This document shows positions 35,062 through 45,800 of a stretch of 64,000 nt of DNA, piece by piece. Position 1 is the first letter of the stretch, and the number at the start of each line of letters is the position of its first letter. The position numbers and the translations under genes are program-made. The DNA is from JBIQJD01 sp044507695 (lineage in GTDB: Bacteria; Bacteroidota; Ignavibacteria; Ignavibacteriales; Ignavibacteriaceae): the NCBI GenBank assembly GCA_044507695.1, contig JBIQJD010000015.1, forward strand, positions 29,168 through 93,167. Reading direction: 5' to 3'. The notes under the pieces were generated by a model. That model was not told where the DNA came from and made no database searches. It saw only the letters and a program-made list of their open reading frames with translations.

Positions 35062-36439
35062 GACAAACAAATTTGAATTGCTTATAACCATTCTCGTGGT
35101 TTTAATCGCATTATTTCTGCCGGCTGAGTTTCTCGCCCTACTGCCTTTATCCGTTTTATTAATTGGATTGGGAGTTAAATACAAAGATAATTTTGTACTG
35201 ATATTTACAATCGTAACATTCCTTACTGTTACAACTACAATTAGCCCTGCAATAAGAATACTTGTTCAATTGTTAAATCTGCTGCTGCTCGGAATATTTT
35301 TTATTAAACAATACGGATTTGAGTTTAAGAATTATCCTGCTGTGCCTCTTCCGCTTGGTTTGTTTTTCATATTTTTATTTTGTTTGATGTTCATTTCATC
35401 ATTCAATTCAAATTTATCACTTGGATTGGAACAGATTATACGGCTGGCAGTTTTTCTTCTCATTGTTTATTTCTATTACTCATTCATTTATTTGAAGGAA
35501 AAAAATAACAAGCTGATAATAAATGCAGTTTATGCTGTTGCAATTATTTACGGTTTGTTTTTGATCTATGAATTTGCTGAAACAGGTTTTAATATAATTG
35601 AATACAACATCAAACAGGTTAATTATTTGGGGAATGATTATCTGCCCAAAAATCAGATGGGTGGATTTTTTTCTATGATAATTACGCTCAGCATTGCGTA
35701 TTTGTTCTATTATAAATCAAAAGCGCAAAAAGTATTTTTGTACAGTATTATTGTGCTTTCATCAATCAGTCTGATTTTACTGAATTCACGAACATCTATT
35801 TTAACTGCGTTAATCGGATTTATTTTTCTTGCATTAATTCTTAATAGAAAAATTCTAAAGTATGCATTTGCTGCGCTTGTTCTCGTATCATCCCTTATGT
35901 TGATTGATGATGTTTATAATTTGTTTGAGATTTATTTCAGGTTTGAAAAACTCTCAACCGGAAGAGATTATATTTTGGCTGCTTCAGCAAATGTAATTAG
36001 GGATAATTGGTTCCTGGGCGCCGGTCCCGCTGGAACAAAGTATGAACTTTATAAAGATCTTCCTTACATGCTTGGAACCCCTGTTGAGAAATTTCTTTTT
36101 CATCATTACAATCAGATTGAATTCGGGCATGCTCATAATTTTTATCTTTTCTTTTTCAGTGATCTGGGAATATTTGGATTCATACTTTCGCTTGTTTTTC
36201 CTTTATTGTTTTTTAGATATTCGTATAGAGTATTGCAGACAGTTCCAAAAAATTCTTATAGTTATTACACGGTTTTAGGAATAACCGGGAGCGGCATTTG
36301 TATGTTCATAAGGGGAATTTTTGAGTGGGGCGGCTTGATCAGCTACGGCACAATAAGTTATGATCTTCCTTTCTGGCTGTTATTTATAATTCTTATTTCG
36401 TTTGTTCAAAAATTGAATCCTCAAAATCTAACTGCCTGA
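35039..36439 (+). CDS. O-antigen ligase/polymerase (Wzy/WaaL family) membrane protein
   Basis: 466 residues with about 11-12 membrane helices. The Wzy_C signature is visible: LLNSRTSILTALIGFIF followed by a large periplasmic loop (GRDYILAASANVIRDNWFLGAGPAGT) and FGHAHNFYLFFFSDLGIFGFIL with the conserved His. Such proteins either polymerise lipid-linked repeats or ligate glycan to lipid A; together with Wzz and OPX nearby, the polymerase role is more likely. The start is ATG 35039, overlapping the GT9 gene by 23 bases. Confidence 0.83.
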   Translation: MNYQALIKTNKFELLITILVVLIALFLPAEFLALLPLSVLLIGLGVKYKDNFVLIFTIVTFLTVTTTISPAIRILVQLLNLLLLGIFFIKQYGFEFKNYPAVPLPLGLFFIFLFCLMFISSFNSNLSLGLEQIIRLAVFLLIVYFYYSFIYLKEKNNKLIINAVYAVAIIYGLFLIYEFAETGFNIIEYNIKQVNYLGNDYLPKNQMGGFFSMIITLSIAYLFYYKSKAQKVFLYSIIVLSSISLILLNSRTSILTALIGFIFLALILNRKILKYAFAALVLVSSLMLIDDVYNLFEIYFRFEKLSTGRDYILAASANVIRDNWFLGAGPAGTKYELYKDLPYMLGTPVEKFLFHHYNQIEFGHAHNFYLFFFSDLGIFGFILSLVFPLLFFRYSYRVLQTVPKNSYSYYTVLGITGSGICMFIRGIFEWGGLISYGTISYDLPFWLLFIILISFVQKLNPQNLTA

Positions 36440-36444
36440 AATTC

Positions 36445-37584
36445 ATGAATCATTATAGAAAAACAAAACTGCTGATGCTTGCCGATCCAAATCCTTCTCA
36501 TACGATAAAATGGGCTTCATCATTATCTGCCAGAAATGTTGATGTAAGAATTTTCAGTTTAACTGAATATGATGAATCAAACTATAAAAATTATCCGGAG
36601 ATAAAAATTACTTCGCTGGGATTATCAATTGATATTCAGCAAAACGGGGTTAATGCATTTGATAAGTATGTTTATTTGAAGGCTGTTCCTATTGTTAAAA
36701 AAATTGTTGAAGATTTTAAACCTGATATTCTTCACGCACATTATGCAAGCAGTTATGGATTACTTGGCGCATTAACTTTTTTTCAGCCGTATATAATTTC
36801 TGTTTGGGGAACAGATGTTCTTCAGTTTCCATATGATTCGTTTATTAACTCATCTATCTTAAAATTCAATTTTAAGCGAGCAAAAGAAATTCTGGCAACA
36901 GGTAAATATCTTGCAGAAGAAACTTCCAGGTTCAGTAATAAAAAAGTAACAATAACACCATTCGGTGTTGATACAAATATTTTCAAACCGATGCAGAAGA
37001 AAAATGAGTTTGAAGATTTTTTAGTAATTGGAGTTATAAGAAGACTTGAAGAAAATTATGGAATAGAAAGATTGATAAGGGCATTTAAATTAGTACTTGA
37101 AAAATTTCCGGATAAAAAATTAAAATTATTAATTGTTGGTGATGGTTCATTGAAAAATCACTTAATAAATCTTACGCATGAACTTTTAATTAGTGATGAT
37201 GTTGTTTTTACAGGATATATTGAGTATGAAAAAATTGTTGAATACCACAACTCTTGTGATATTTCGGTTGTTCCATCAATTCGTGAAAGTTTCGGAGTCT
37301 CTGCTCTTGAAGCAAGTGCCTGCGGCAAGCCGGTTATTGTTACCAATGCAGGCGGGCTTCCTGAAACAGTAATTGATGGCAGTACCGGATTGATAGTTGA
37401 AAAAGATAATATCAAGCAGCTTGCATCTGCACTTGAAAAACTAATAATCGATGAACAGCTAAGAAAGACATTTGGTGAGAATGGCAGAGAAATGGTCAAG
37501 CAAAAATATGAATGGAATAATTGTGTTGAGCTGATGTTAAATATCTATAACAACATTTTAAAGAATGGAGATATAAACTGCTAA
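36445..37584 (+). CDS. Glycosyltransferase family 4 protein
   Basis: 379 residues, complete GT-B. N-terminal domain with DPNPSHTIKWASSLSARNVDV and HAHYASSYGLLGAL; C-terminal domain with VIRRLEENYGIERLIRAFKLV and the donor loop SIRESFGVSALEASACGKPVIVTNAGGLPETV, where ESFGVSALEA is the E-x7-E motif. It retains all family residues and should be active on a lipid-linked acceptor. Its stop codon overlaps the start region of the following GT2 gene. Confidence 0.88.
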   Translation: MNHYRKTKLLMLADPNPSHTIKWASSLSARNVDVRIFSLTEYDESNYKNYPEIKITSLGLSIDIQQNGVNAFDKYVYLKAVPIVKKIVEDFKPDILHAHYASSYGLLGALTFFQPYIISVWGTDVLQFPYDSFINSSILKFNFKRAKEILATGKYLAEETSRFSNKKVTITPFGVDTNIFKPMQKKNEFEDFLVIGVIRRLEENYGIERLIRAFKLVLEKFPDKKLKLLIVGDGSLKNHLINLTHELLISDDVVFTGYIEYEKIVEYHNSCDISVVPSIRESFGVSALEASACGKPVIVTNAGGLPETVIDGSTGLIVEKDNIKQLASALEKLIIDEQLRKTFGENGREMVKQKYEWNNCVELMLNIYNNILKNGDINC

Positions 37585-38522
37585 CCGTTCTTTGTCCCGT
37601 TTATAACGAGCAAGATCATATCAAATCAGTACTGGATTTTTTCCTGAAAGTTCAGCCTGAACAGAAAGAACTCCTGGTAATTGACGGCGGTTCTACTGAC
37701 GGCACGATTGAAATTGTGGAGAATTATTGCAAAAGATTTCCATCAATAAGACTGCTGCATAATAAGCATAAATTCGTTCCATATGCTTTAAATTTAGGAA
37801 TAAAGGAAAGCCGCGGCGATTTGATTATCAGAATTGATGCTCATTGTAATTATGCTGATGATTATTTTCTCCAAATCATTAACACATTTAATTCTGTTGA
37901 AGCTGATATTGTTGGCGGCCCAACCCGTGTTGCACCCGGAACAGAATTTCAAAATGCAGTGGCTTCTGTAATTTCAAATCCTTTTGGAATAGGGAACAGC
38001 AAGGTTCATGATTCGCAATTCCGCGGCTATACAGATCATGTAACATTTGGTGCGTGGCGCAAAGATTTGTTTGAGCAAATCGGCTATTTTGATGAAAGAC
38101 TTCTGCGTAATCAGGATGATGAATTTCATTACAGGGCTAAAAGCAAAGGTAAAAAAGTTTATCTGAATCCGGATATAAAACTTTGGTATCATCCGAGAAA
38201 AAATTTTAAAGAATTGTTTAATCAGTATTTCCAGTACGGATATTATAAACCGCTTGTGCTAAAAAAAATTAAATCTGAAATTAAACTTCGTCATCTTGTG
38301 CCGGCATTATTTGTATTATATCTTTTTACATTGCCATTGGCATTCATTAGTATTTATTGGTTGATTCCGCTAATCTTATATTTAACTGCAGCAGTGGTAA
38401 TTTCATTAGTTTCAAAAACAAGTTTGAAGGCAAAATTATATTCCATTGTAATTTATCCCGTCTTACACACTGCCTACGGATTAGGATTTCTGATTGGCTT
38501 ATTAAATATGGATAGTAAATGA
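37578..38522 (+). CDS. Glycosyltransferase family 2 protein with apparent CTG start
   Basis: 314 residues if read from CTG 37578. The GT2 core is complete only with this start: LTVLCPVYNEQDHI, LLVIDGGSTDGT, IRIDAHCNYADDYF (the DxD-like metal site) and RNQDDEFHYRA; three C-terminal membrane helices follow (about 230-310). The first ATG/GTG/TTG in frame is GTG 37716, which would delete the nucleotide-binding strand, and a TAA at 37548 closes the frame upstream. GGAG at 37567-37570 lies seven bases before the CTG, which overlaps the previous stop. So CTG initiation, or a base error in an ATG, is likely. Confidence 0.8.
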   Translation: MLTVLCPVYNEQDHIKSVLDFFLKVQPEQKELLVIDGGSTDGTIEIVENYCKRFPSIRLLHNKHKFVPYALNLGIKESRGDLIIRIDAHCNYADDYFLQIINTFNSVEADIVGGPTRVAPGTEFQNAVASVISNPFGIGNSKVHDSQFRGYTDHVTFGAWRKDLFEQIGYFDERLLRNQDDEFHYRAKSKGKKVYLNPDIKLWYHPRKNFKELFNQYFQYGYYKPLVLKKIKSEIKLRHLVPALFVLYLFTLPLAFISIYWLIPLILYLTAAVVISLVSKTSLKAKLYSIVIYPVLHTAYGLGFLIGLLNMDSK

Positions 38523-39232
38523 TGACTGGCGAAAACAAAAATTTTACCGCAGAAATTCTGCGCGTAAAAAATTCCTACGAAAAAAGAAAGAGCCTGAAGA
38601 TTGATCTTTACGATCCTGCATCGGCTTACATGTGTATGATACGCCAGGAAAAAGAAAGAACGCTTATCAAATTATTTAAAGAAAATAATCTGTTTCCGCT
38701 TAATAATAAAACCCTGCTTGAAATTGGGTGCGGAAACGGAAGCAACTTGCTTCAGCTTATTCAACTGGGATTTGCTCCGGCAAATCTTCAAGGCAACGAA
38801 CTTCTGCCGGAGAGGATTAAAGATGCTTCTGAAAAACTGCCATCATCAGTTCATTTAATTGCAGGCAATGCGCTTGATTTGAATTTTCCGGCAGAATCCT
38901 TTGATATTGTTTATCAATCAATGGTATTTAGTTCTATCCTTGATAAATCTTTCCAGGAAGAGCTTGCTAAAAAAATGTGGCAGCTTGTAAAACCAGGAGG
39001 GGGAATTTTATGGTATGATTTTATCTATAATAATCCGCAAAATGAGGATGTAAATGGAATTTCTTTTGCAAGATTGAAAGAACTTTTTGGGCTGCATCAC
39101 ATAAAAAAGTATAAAATCACTCTGGCTCCGCCGTTAAGCAGAGCTGTTACAAAACTTCATCCGGCATTATATACGGTATTTAATTCAATTCCTTTATTAA
39201 GAACGCATATTTTATGCTGGATAATGAAATAA
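38519..39232 (+). CDS. Class I SAM-dependent methyltransferase
   Basis: 237 residues. Motif I LLEIGCGNGSNLLQLI, LQGNELLPERIKDA (ribose-binding acid), AGNALDLNFPAESFDIVYQS and the Gly-rich turn VKPGGGILWYDFIYNNP are clear. The substrate is unknown. The start ATG 38519 overlaps the GT2 stop (ATGA), so it is translationally coupled and is probably part of polysaccharide modification. Confidence 0.83.
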   Translation: MMTGENKNFTAEILRVKNSYEKRKSLKIDLYDPASAYMCMIRQEKERTLIKLFKENNLFPLNNKTLLEIGCGNGSNLLQLIQLGFAPANLQGNELLPERIKDASEKLPSSVHLIAGNALDLNFPAESFDIVYQSMVFSSILDKSFQEELAKKMWQLVKPGGGILWYDFIYNNPQNEDVNGISFARLKELFGLHHIKKYKITLAPPLSRAVTKLHPALYTVFNSIPLLRTHILCWIMK

Positions 39233-39305
39233 CTTACACAAAATAATTTGGCAGTTTAAAAATCTAATTGCTATTTTTCATGGCGAAAATAAAATACGTG
39301 AATTG

Positions 39306-40466
39306 ATGAATAAAGATTTCCTCTTATTCCATAAGCCGTTTATTTCTGAAGATGAAGTAAATGAAATTGTTGATACTGTTCGATCCGGCTGGTTAAGCAT
39401 GGGTCCGAAAACACTAAGATTCGAAGATGAATTTAATAAATATATTGGCTCTAAAGTTTCTGTTGCTGTAAGTTCGTGGACAGCAGCAGGCCACCTGACT
39501 CTTGAGGCTTATGGTTTGCAAAGAGGGGATGAAGTAATCGTTCCTACAATGACTTTTCCTGCCACAGCAGAAATTGTTTGCTACTTTGGCGCAAAACCTG
39601 TTATTGTTGATGTTGATGATGATACATTAAACATTTCACTTGAACAGATTGAAAGGGCAATAACACCAAATACAAAAGCAATCATTCCAGTTCATTATGG
39701 CGGACAGCCGTGTGATATGGATGAAATTCTTGAGCTTGCAAAAAAACATAATTTAAAAGTAATTGAAGATGCAGCTCATTCCCTTCCTGCGATTTACAAA
39801 GGAAAGAAGGTAGGTACAATTTCGGATGTAACCTGTTTCAGTTTTTATGCTACAAAAACTCTCTCCACCGGAGAAGGAGGAATGATTTGTACAAATGATG
39901 AAGCTCTTGCGGAACGATGCGCAATTATGAGGCTTCACGGAATTAACAGGGATGCATGGAAGAGATATTCCGAAGCAGGCTCATGGTATTATGAAGTAGT
40001 TGCTCCGGGATATAAGTACAACTTCACAGATTTGCAGGCTTCACTCGGGCTTGCCCAGTTGAAAAAAGTTGATATCATGTGGAATTCCCGAAAAGCAATT
40101 GCTGCTCGTTATACAGAAGCTTTAAAAGATTTTGATCTTATTAAACTTCATGGAATAAAATCAGACAGGGAATCATCATGGCATCTTTTCCCGATAAGGC
40201 TTCAACTGAATAAATTAAATATTAACAGAGCACAGGTTGTTGAAGAATTAAAGAAAAGAAATATTGGAGCCGGAGTACATTTTCTACCTGTTCATCAGCA
40301 TCTATATTATAAAGAAGCACTCAATCTTGATGATAAAGATTTTCCTGTTGCAACTGCTGCATTTCCGGAATTAGTATCATTACCAATTTATCCCGGAATG
40401 TCTGAACAACAGGTTGATAAAGTAATAGATGTTCTCGTTGATCTGTTAAACCATCATAAAAAATAA
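39306..40466 (+). CDS. DegT/DnrJ/EryC1 family sugar aminotransferase (ArnB-like)
   Basis: 386 residues. PLP-dependent enzyme with VSSWTAAGHLTLEAYGLQRGDEVIVPTMTFPAT, IPVHYGGQPCDMD, VIEDAAHSLPA and the Schiff-base lysine in SFYATKTLSTGEGGM. It transfers an amino group to a keto-sugar nucleotide, giving for example a 4-amino-4-deoxy sugar for the glycan. It resembles the UDP-4-amino-sugar branch, but the exact product cannot be read from the sequence. The start chosen is ATG 39306 (a TTG precedes at 39303). Confidence 0.85.
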   Translation: MNKDFLLFHKPFISEDEVNEIVDTVRSGWLSMGPKTLRFEDEFNKYIGSKVSVAVSSWTAAGHLTLEAYGLQRGDEVIVPTMTFPATAEIVCYFGAKPVIVDVDDDTLNISLEQIERAITPNTKAIIPVHYGGQPCDMDEILELAKKHNLKVIEDAAHSLPAIYKGKKVGTISDVTCFSFYATKTLSTGEGGMICTNDEALAERCAIMRLHGINRDAWKRYSEAGSWYYEVVAPGYKYNFTDLQASLGLAQLKKVDIMWNSRKAIAARYTEALKDFDLIKLHGIKSDRESSWHLFPIRLQLNKLNINRAQVVEELKKRNIGAGVHFLPVHQHLYYKEALNLDDKDFPVATAAFPELVSLPIYPGMSEQQVDKVIDVLVDLLNHHKK

Positions 40467-40482
40467 ATTACCTTCTGTGCTT

Positions 40483-41058
40483 ATGGGAGCCCAGGGTAGT
40501 TTCATTAAAAGACTTACCGATGTTATTATCTCCTTATTTATTCTGATAATTTGCATTCCTGTTTTTATCATTATTATTATTGCAATAAAACTGGATTCAA
40601 AAGGGCCGGCATTTTTTATTCATGAACGAACAGGATTAAACGGCAAAAATTTTAAGATGATTAAATTCCGTGGAATGATTGATAATGCACTCGCTCATGG
40701 GCCGCTTCTTACACAGCCTGATGATCCGCGGATTACAAGGGTTGGCAGATTTTTGCGCAGGACAAGCATAGATGAACTTCCGCAGTTTATAAACGTGTTA
40801 AAGGGTGAAATGAGCATTGTTGGCCCGCGTCCTGAAATGGCGGAAATAACCGAATCATACAGTGAAGAAGACAGAAAAGTTTTTCAATTTAAACCGGGAA
40901 TTACAGGTTACTCGCAAGTTAACGGAAGGCAGATGCTCACTTCAAGTGAAAGATCAAAAATGGAAATTGAGTATTATTCCAAAGCTACTTTTTGGTCAGA
41001 CTTTAAAATCCTTTTAAAAACCTTTAAAGTAGTTATTACAAATGATGGAAATATTTAA
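40483..41058 (+). CDS. Initiating sugar-phosphate transferase (WcaJ/PglC-type)
   Basis: 191 residues with a single N-terminal membrane segment (about 10-30), then KFRGMIDNA, DDPRITRVGRFLRRTSIDELPQ and GEMSIVGPRPEMAE, the catalytic region of the bacterial sugar transferase family. It moves a sugar 1-phosphate to undecaprenyl phosphate, the first step of repeat-unit assembly. It lacks the extra membrane domain of WbaP-type enzymes. A GTG two codons upstream (40477) is an alternative start. Its stop overlaps the next ATG. Confidence 0.88.
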   Translation: MGAQGSFIKRLTDVIISLFILIICIPVFIIIIIAIKLDSKGPAFFIHERTGLNGKNFKMIKFRGMIDNALAHGPLLTQPDDPRITRVGRFLRRTSIDELPQFINVLKGEMSIVGPRPEMAEITESYSEEDRKVFQFKPGITGYSQVNGRQMLTSSERSKMEIEYYSKATFWSDFKILLKTFKVVITNDGNI

Positions 41059-42707
41059 TGGTTATTAAAACCGCAGTCATTGTAATTTTTTTTACAGCAA
41101 TTATTTCTGCACAGGTAGAAACCGTTCCGGCAGATCATATCGTTTATCCTTTTCTTAAAAAATTGCACGTACAGGGAATCCTGAAAAATTATAATGATAT
41201 AATCCTTCCATTTTCAAAACAAAAAATTGTTGATGCTCTGAATGAGTTAGATAAATCTAAAGAAAAGTTAAGCAATGCAGATAAGGAATTCTTATTAAGA
41301 ATGAAGGAGAAATTTCTTCCAGCTGGATCAATCAATTTATTTGATGAATTCCCGGGAAATTTTTCTCATCTCTTTGATGATACACAAAAAAGTTTTTATA
41401 AATATGTTGATGATGAAATTTCCTTCCACATAAATCCTGTTGTTGATTACAGCTATCTATATTCCAGCCGGAATGATGCATCATCCTCATTATTAAATCT
41501 TGGCGGAAAAATCTATGGCAGTTATTATGATTGGTTTGGCTTCTATTTGCAGGGCTCAAACGGAATTCAATTTGGCAATCGTGAAACTGCACTGCATGAT
41601 CAAAGAGTTGCGCAGAGTTATACTTTTAATAATACCGGAATTAATTTTTTTGATGGCACAAAAGGATATTTGCGTCTGCAAAAAGGAATAATTTCTTTTC
41701 AGTTGGGAAGAGAAAGAATAATATGGGGCGGAGGATATGTTAATAAACTTCTCTTATCAGAAAATCCGCCAATGTTTGATTTCATTAAATTTGATGCTGA
41801 GTATAAATCGCTTAGTTATAATTTTATACACGGCTGGCTTGTACAGCCTCCTGTTGTAACATACATCAATGAGCGGGTTGGAAATGTAAAAGAAAAAAAG
41901 CCAAAATATTTTGCAGTGAGCAGACTCGGATTCAATCCAACCAATTACATTTCAATCGGCGTTTCACAAGTAATAGTCTACTCAAACCGCTCTTTTGAAG
42001 CAGCATATCTCAATCCATTTTTATTTTGGGAATCCGCTCAGCGCTCAATGAATGATCTTGATAATTCAATGCTTTCGGTTGATGCAAGATCTCTCATAAC
42101 AAGCGGAGTTGAGTTATCAGCTTCAGTTATCTTTGATGATCTTGATTTTTCCAATTTAGGCAATGAATCCGTTGATAACACAAACGGAAGCGCGTGGCAA
42201 GCCGGAACATTTATTACTTCTCCGGTTTTGCCGGAAAATTTAGTTTTGAAAATTGAGTATCTGCAATTGCGCCCATACATGTTTTCTCATCCGGGCATTG
42301 GTGAAGCTTTAACTTTTACAAATAACAGCTACATGCTTGGAATTCCAATTCAGCCAAACTCAACTTTATTTTCTGCTGAGCTTTTGTGGCGGCTGAACGG
42401 CAAAATAAATTTTGGAATCAAATATAATTACTATCTCCATGGTGCAAATGAATATGATGAAGAAGGAAATCTGGTTAGAAATGTTGGCGGCAATGTTTTT
42501 GAAAATCTATCTCTTGCAGATTCACAGAAAGCATTTCTGCTTGATGGAATACGCGAGCGGAGTGATGAAATTTCACTCAGCATGATTTATGAATTAGCAT
42601 ACGGATTGTTTTTCAAAATGCATTATTCTTTTCTTGATTTTGATTTTACAGAAAATAAAAATCATGAACATAATTTTAAAATTTCACTAATCATTGATTT
42701 TGAATGA
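41058..42707 (+). CDS. Outer-membrane beta-barrel protein, capsule assembly (Wzi)-like
   Basis: 549 residues: signal peptide (about 1-18), a charged N-terminal helical region (FLKKLHVQGILKNYNDIILPFSK, about 32-80), then regular alternation of aromatic and polar beta strands (for example YYDWFGFYLQGSNGIQFG and FQLGRERIIWGGGY), ending in the strand FKISLIIDFE with terminal aromatic residue plus Glu. The pattern and position match Wzi-type barrels that hold capsule at the surface. No lipobox. It overlaps the transferase gene by one base. Confidence 0.72.
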   Translation: MVIKTAVIVIFFTAIISAQVETVPADHIVYPFLKKLHVQGILKNYNDIILPFSKQKIVDALNELDKSKEKLSNADKEFLLRMKEKFLPAGSINLFDEFPGNFSHLFDDTQKSFYKYVDDEISFHINPVVDYSYLYSSRNDASSSLLNLGGKIYGSYYDWFGFYLQGSNGIQFGNRETALHDQRVAQSYTFNNTGINFFDGTKGYLRLQKGIISFQLGRERIIWGGGYVNKLLLSENPPMFDFIKFDAEYKSLSYNFIHGWLVQPPVVTYINERVGNVKEKKPKYFAVSRLGFNPTNYISIGVSQVIVYSNRSFEAAYLNPFLFWESAQRSMNDLDNSMLSVDARSLITSGVELSASVIFDDLDFSNLGNESVDNTNGSAWQAGTFITSPVLPENLVLKIEYLQLRPYMFSHPGIGEALTFTNNSYMLGIPIQPNSTLFSAELLWRLNGKINFGIKYNYYLHGANEYDEEGNLVRNVGGNVFENLSLADSQKAFLLDGIRERSDEISLSMIYELAYGLFFKMHYSFLDFDFTENKNHEHNFKISLIIDFE

Positions 42708-42817
42708 ATATTAGTCAGGCTAACTTCTTTAATTATTTTAACTTAAGGCATTCTTTTCCCCTTGAAACGTTTGTACCAAAATATATATGTTAAAGCCATT
42801 CTAACTATGGGTTTTAA

Positions 42818-45800
42818 ATGAAATACATTTCCTTTATTCTTTTTCTGATTCTAACATTAGCAAATCTTAACGCACAAAATTATAAAGTAGTTCATTCTGA
42901 TAATGAAAAAATACAGGTTGAATTTGATTTTAACGGAAAGTATGAAGTTAGAGATACACTTATTGATGGCAAAAATTTTTGTGTAATTAAAGGAAAAGAT
43001 TTTTTCATTGAAGAATATGGAAAACCCTGGCTTCCCAAGGTGCAGTTTAATCTGGGAATTCCTGCAGATGCAAACCCAACCATAAAAATACTTTCCGTAG
43101 ATAAAAAAATATTGAGTAATAAATTTGTTATTCCTTTCCCAAAAAACGATCCTGAAATAAAACAAGCAGGATTTGAAAAGGAAGAGTTTTCAGAAGATGA
43201 TTTTAACAAAGCAATTTACAACAGCAATAAAAATTTTCCGGAGGAAATAAGTTCTGTTGCAGGTACATTTAAAATGCGTTACATCAATACTGCAGCAATA
43301 ACTGTTTCTCCATTTCAATTTAACCCGGTTTCACGCCAATTAATCTTTAATAGTAAGATCCTGCTTGAAATAAATTACAACAACAGCGGTTCAGTTCTGG
43401 GTGAATCAATTGATGACCCGATGACGATTGAGTTTGTAAAGAATAATTTAATAAACTCATCGATTGCTGAAAGCTGGATAAAGAAAGATAGGAAATTAAA
43501 ATCTCCCGCATCCGCAGAAGATTACTGGTATAATCCCTCAAAAGATTTCTATAAATTCTTTTTAAAAACTGAAGGTGTGTACCGGATAACCTATCAATAT
43601 CTTGCTTCTGCCGGTGTTCCGCTGGTAAGTACACCAATCTCTGATCTTGAATTATTCAACAATGGTGAACGTGTTCCTATAAATGTAATTGATTTCGACA
43701 ATAATAACATCTTTAATGAAGGTGATTATTTTGAGTTCATTGGAAAACCAGCAGCACCAACTCCATATGCAAAACAAAATATTTATAATACAAAAAATGT
43801 CTATTGGTTTTCGTATCAAGGTGCGGGGAAAGGATTATTCTACAAAGAAAAAAATGGTGATCCTTTTTTTTGGGAGAGGAGTACAGACAAGCAATTAAGA
43901 ACAATTCATTATGAACAGGATAAAATTTATGAAAGGCTTGGCTATGCACCGGATGAAAAACGAGATTACTGGTTCTGGGGAATTGCAAGCGCTGAGTATG
44001 GTGTTAGTAAGGTAAGGTTTCAGGATCAGTTTCCCGGCTTCCCTGAAATTGTAAATGATTCTTATGTAACTCTGCGCGTGAACATGCACGGAATGACGAA
44101 CGATTACCGCTGTTCTACTGATCATAATGCAAAAATTTATATTAACGATAAAAAGATTGGTGAGATAGAATGGGATGGACAAACTGAAATTACCTTCGAA
44201 GGAAAATTTTATGTCCATCAGGATAGTGTGCCGATTTATCCGGGTGCAAATGATATAGTTGTTGAGGTTCATGGTGATGCATGCAGCGTTAATCCAAGTG
44301 ATCAGATAAGAATTAATTGGTATGAGTTGGACTATTGGAGATATAACAGGGGCGGAACTTATTATGCATTTAAAAGTAATCCGAATGAATTTGGAATCAC
44401 AAGATTCTGGACCTGGCTCTGGCCGAGTAAGAATGTAAAAATTTATATTCCCCAAAAAGGGGAAATGATTACAAACTTTTTGTACGGACCTGCGCAGGAT
44501 AATGCAATAATTTTTATTGATACCGTTCAGGCTCAAACTGATTATTACATGATTGCTGATCATGCTGCCAGGCTTTCAATTGATTCAATTGCAAAAGATG
44601 CAGCATCAGATTATCGGAATATTTCAAACGGTGCTGATTATATTATCATCACTCATCCACTTTTAAAATCTGCTGCAGAAAGATTAGCTGAATACAGAGA
44701 GAATAATTTTCCTGATAGTTCAATAATTAATCCCAGAATATTTATAGCGGATGTTGAACAAATTTATGATGAATTCTCTTATGGTCTTTTAGATCCTTTC
44801 GCATTACAAAAATTTGTAAAGTATGCATTTGAAAACTGGCAGCAGCCTGCGCCGGCATATGTTGTATTGTTCGGCGATATGAGCTGGGATTACAGGCAGC
44901 TGCTTCCAGCCAGCAGGCCAAATTTTGTCCCTTCAATTCCTGTTCATGCTGCATCATTGGGTACTGAATTAAGCTACGGACAGGCAGTGAGTGACAACCG
45001 GATAGTTGCTGTTTCCGGTAATGATCCGTATCCCGATCTTGCAATTGGAAGATTGTCCTGTGAAAGTGTTGAAGAAGGAAATATCCTTGTAGATAAAATT
45101 ATTAATTACGGTGCGGACAAATCAAAAGCATGGCGGCAGAATGTTCTGCTTGTTTCTTCCGGGCAAAATCTTGTTGATGAAAATTCTTTCCGCTTTAATG
45201 ATGAAAATATGGCTATTGCAAAAACCCTATTAGATCCGATAGGAATTGCTTCCGAAAAAATATTCCGTTACCCGAACAGACCGGAATACGTTCAATACCA
45301 GGGAGATGGACCGGAAATAAGAGAAGGATTCAAAAAAGGTGCAGCACTTGTAAATTATTATGGTCACGGCGGCGGAGCTCAATGGGATCTTGTTTTTTTG
45401 AATGATGATATTTATTTGCTTGAAAATAAAGACAAACTTCCTGTTGTTACAAGTGCTACTTGTTATACTGCGCATTTTGATAATCAGGATGTATTTGGTG
45501 AACACTTTATAAAGGTTCCTGATAAAGGAGCAATTGGATTTGTGGGAAGTTCCGGTTTGACACTGTGGGGTGCAGGTAAGTTTTACAATCACTTGTTCTA
45601 TGAAGCAATTTTTCAGAAAAAGATTTATAATGTAGGTAAGGCATTGCTTGATGCAGCAAACAGATATTTACGCGGGAAAGAATATGATTTACAGCTTGCT
45701 GTTTATACTTATCTTGGTGATCCACTTGTAAAACTTGTATTGCCTGAGAAACCCGATTATGTTGTACAAACGAATGACATTTCTATCTCTCCGCAAAATC

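Noticed and set aside
43895..44563. 222-codon antisense reading frame within the C25 protease gene
   Set aside because: It mirrors the codon structure of the sense gene and has no recognisable domain or ribosome site.
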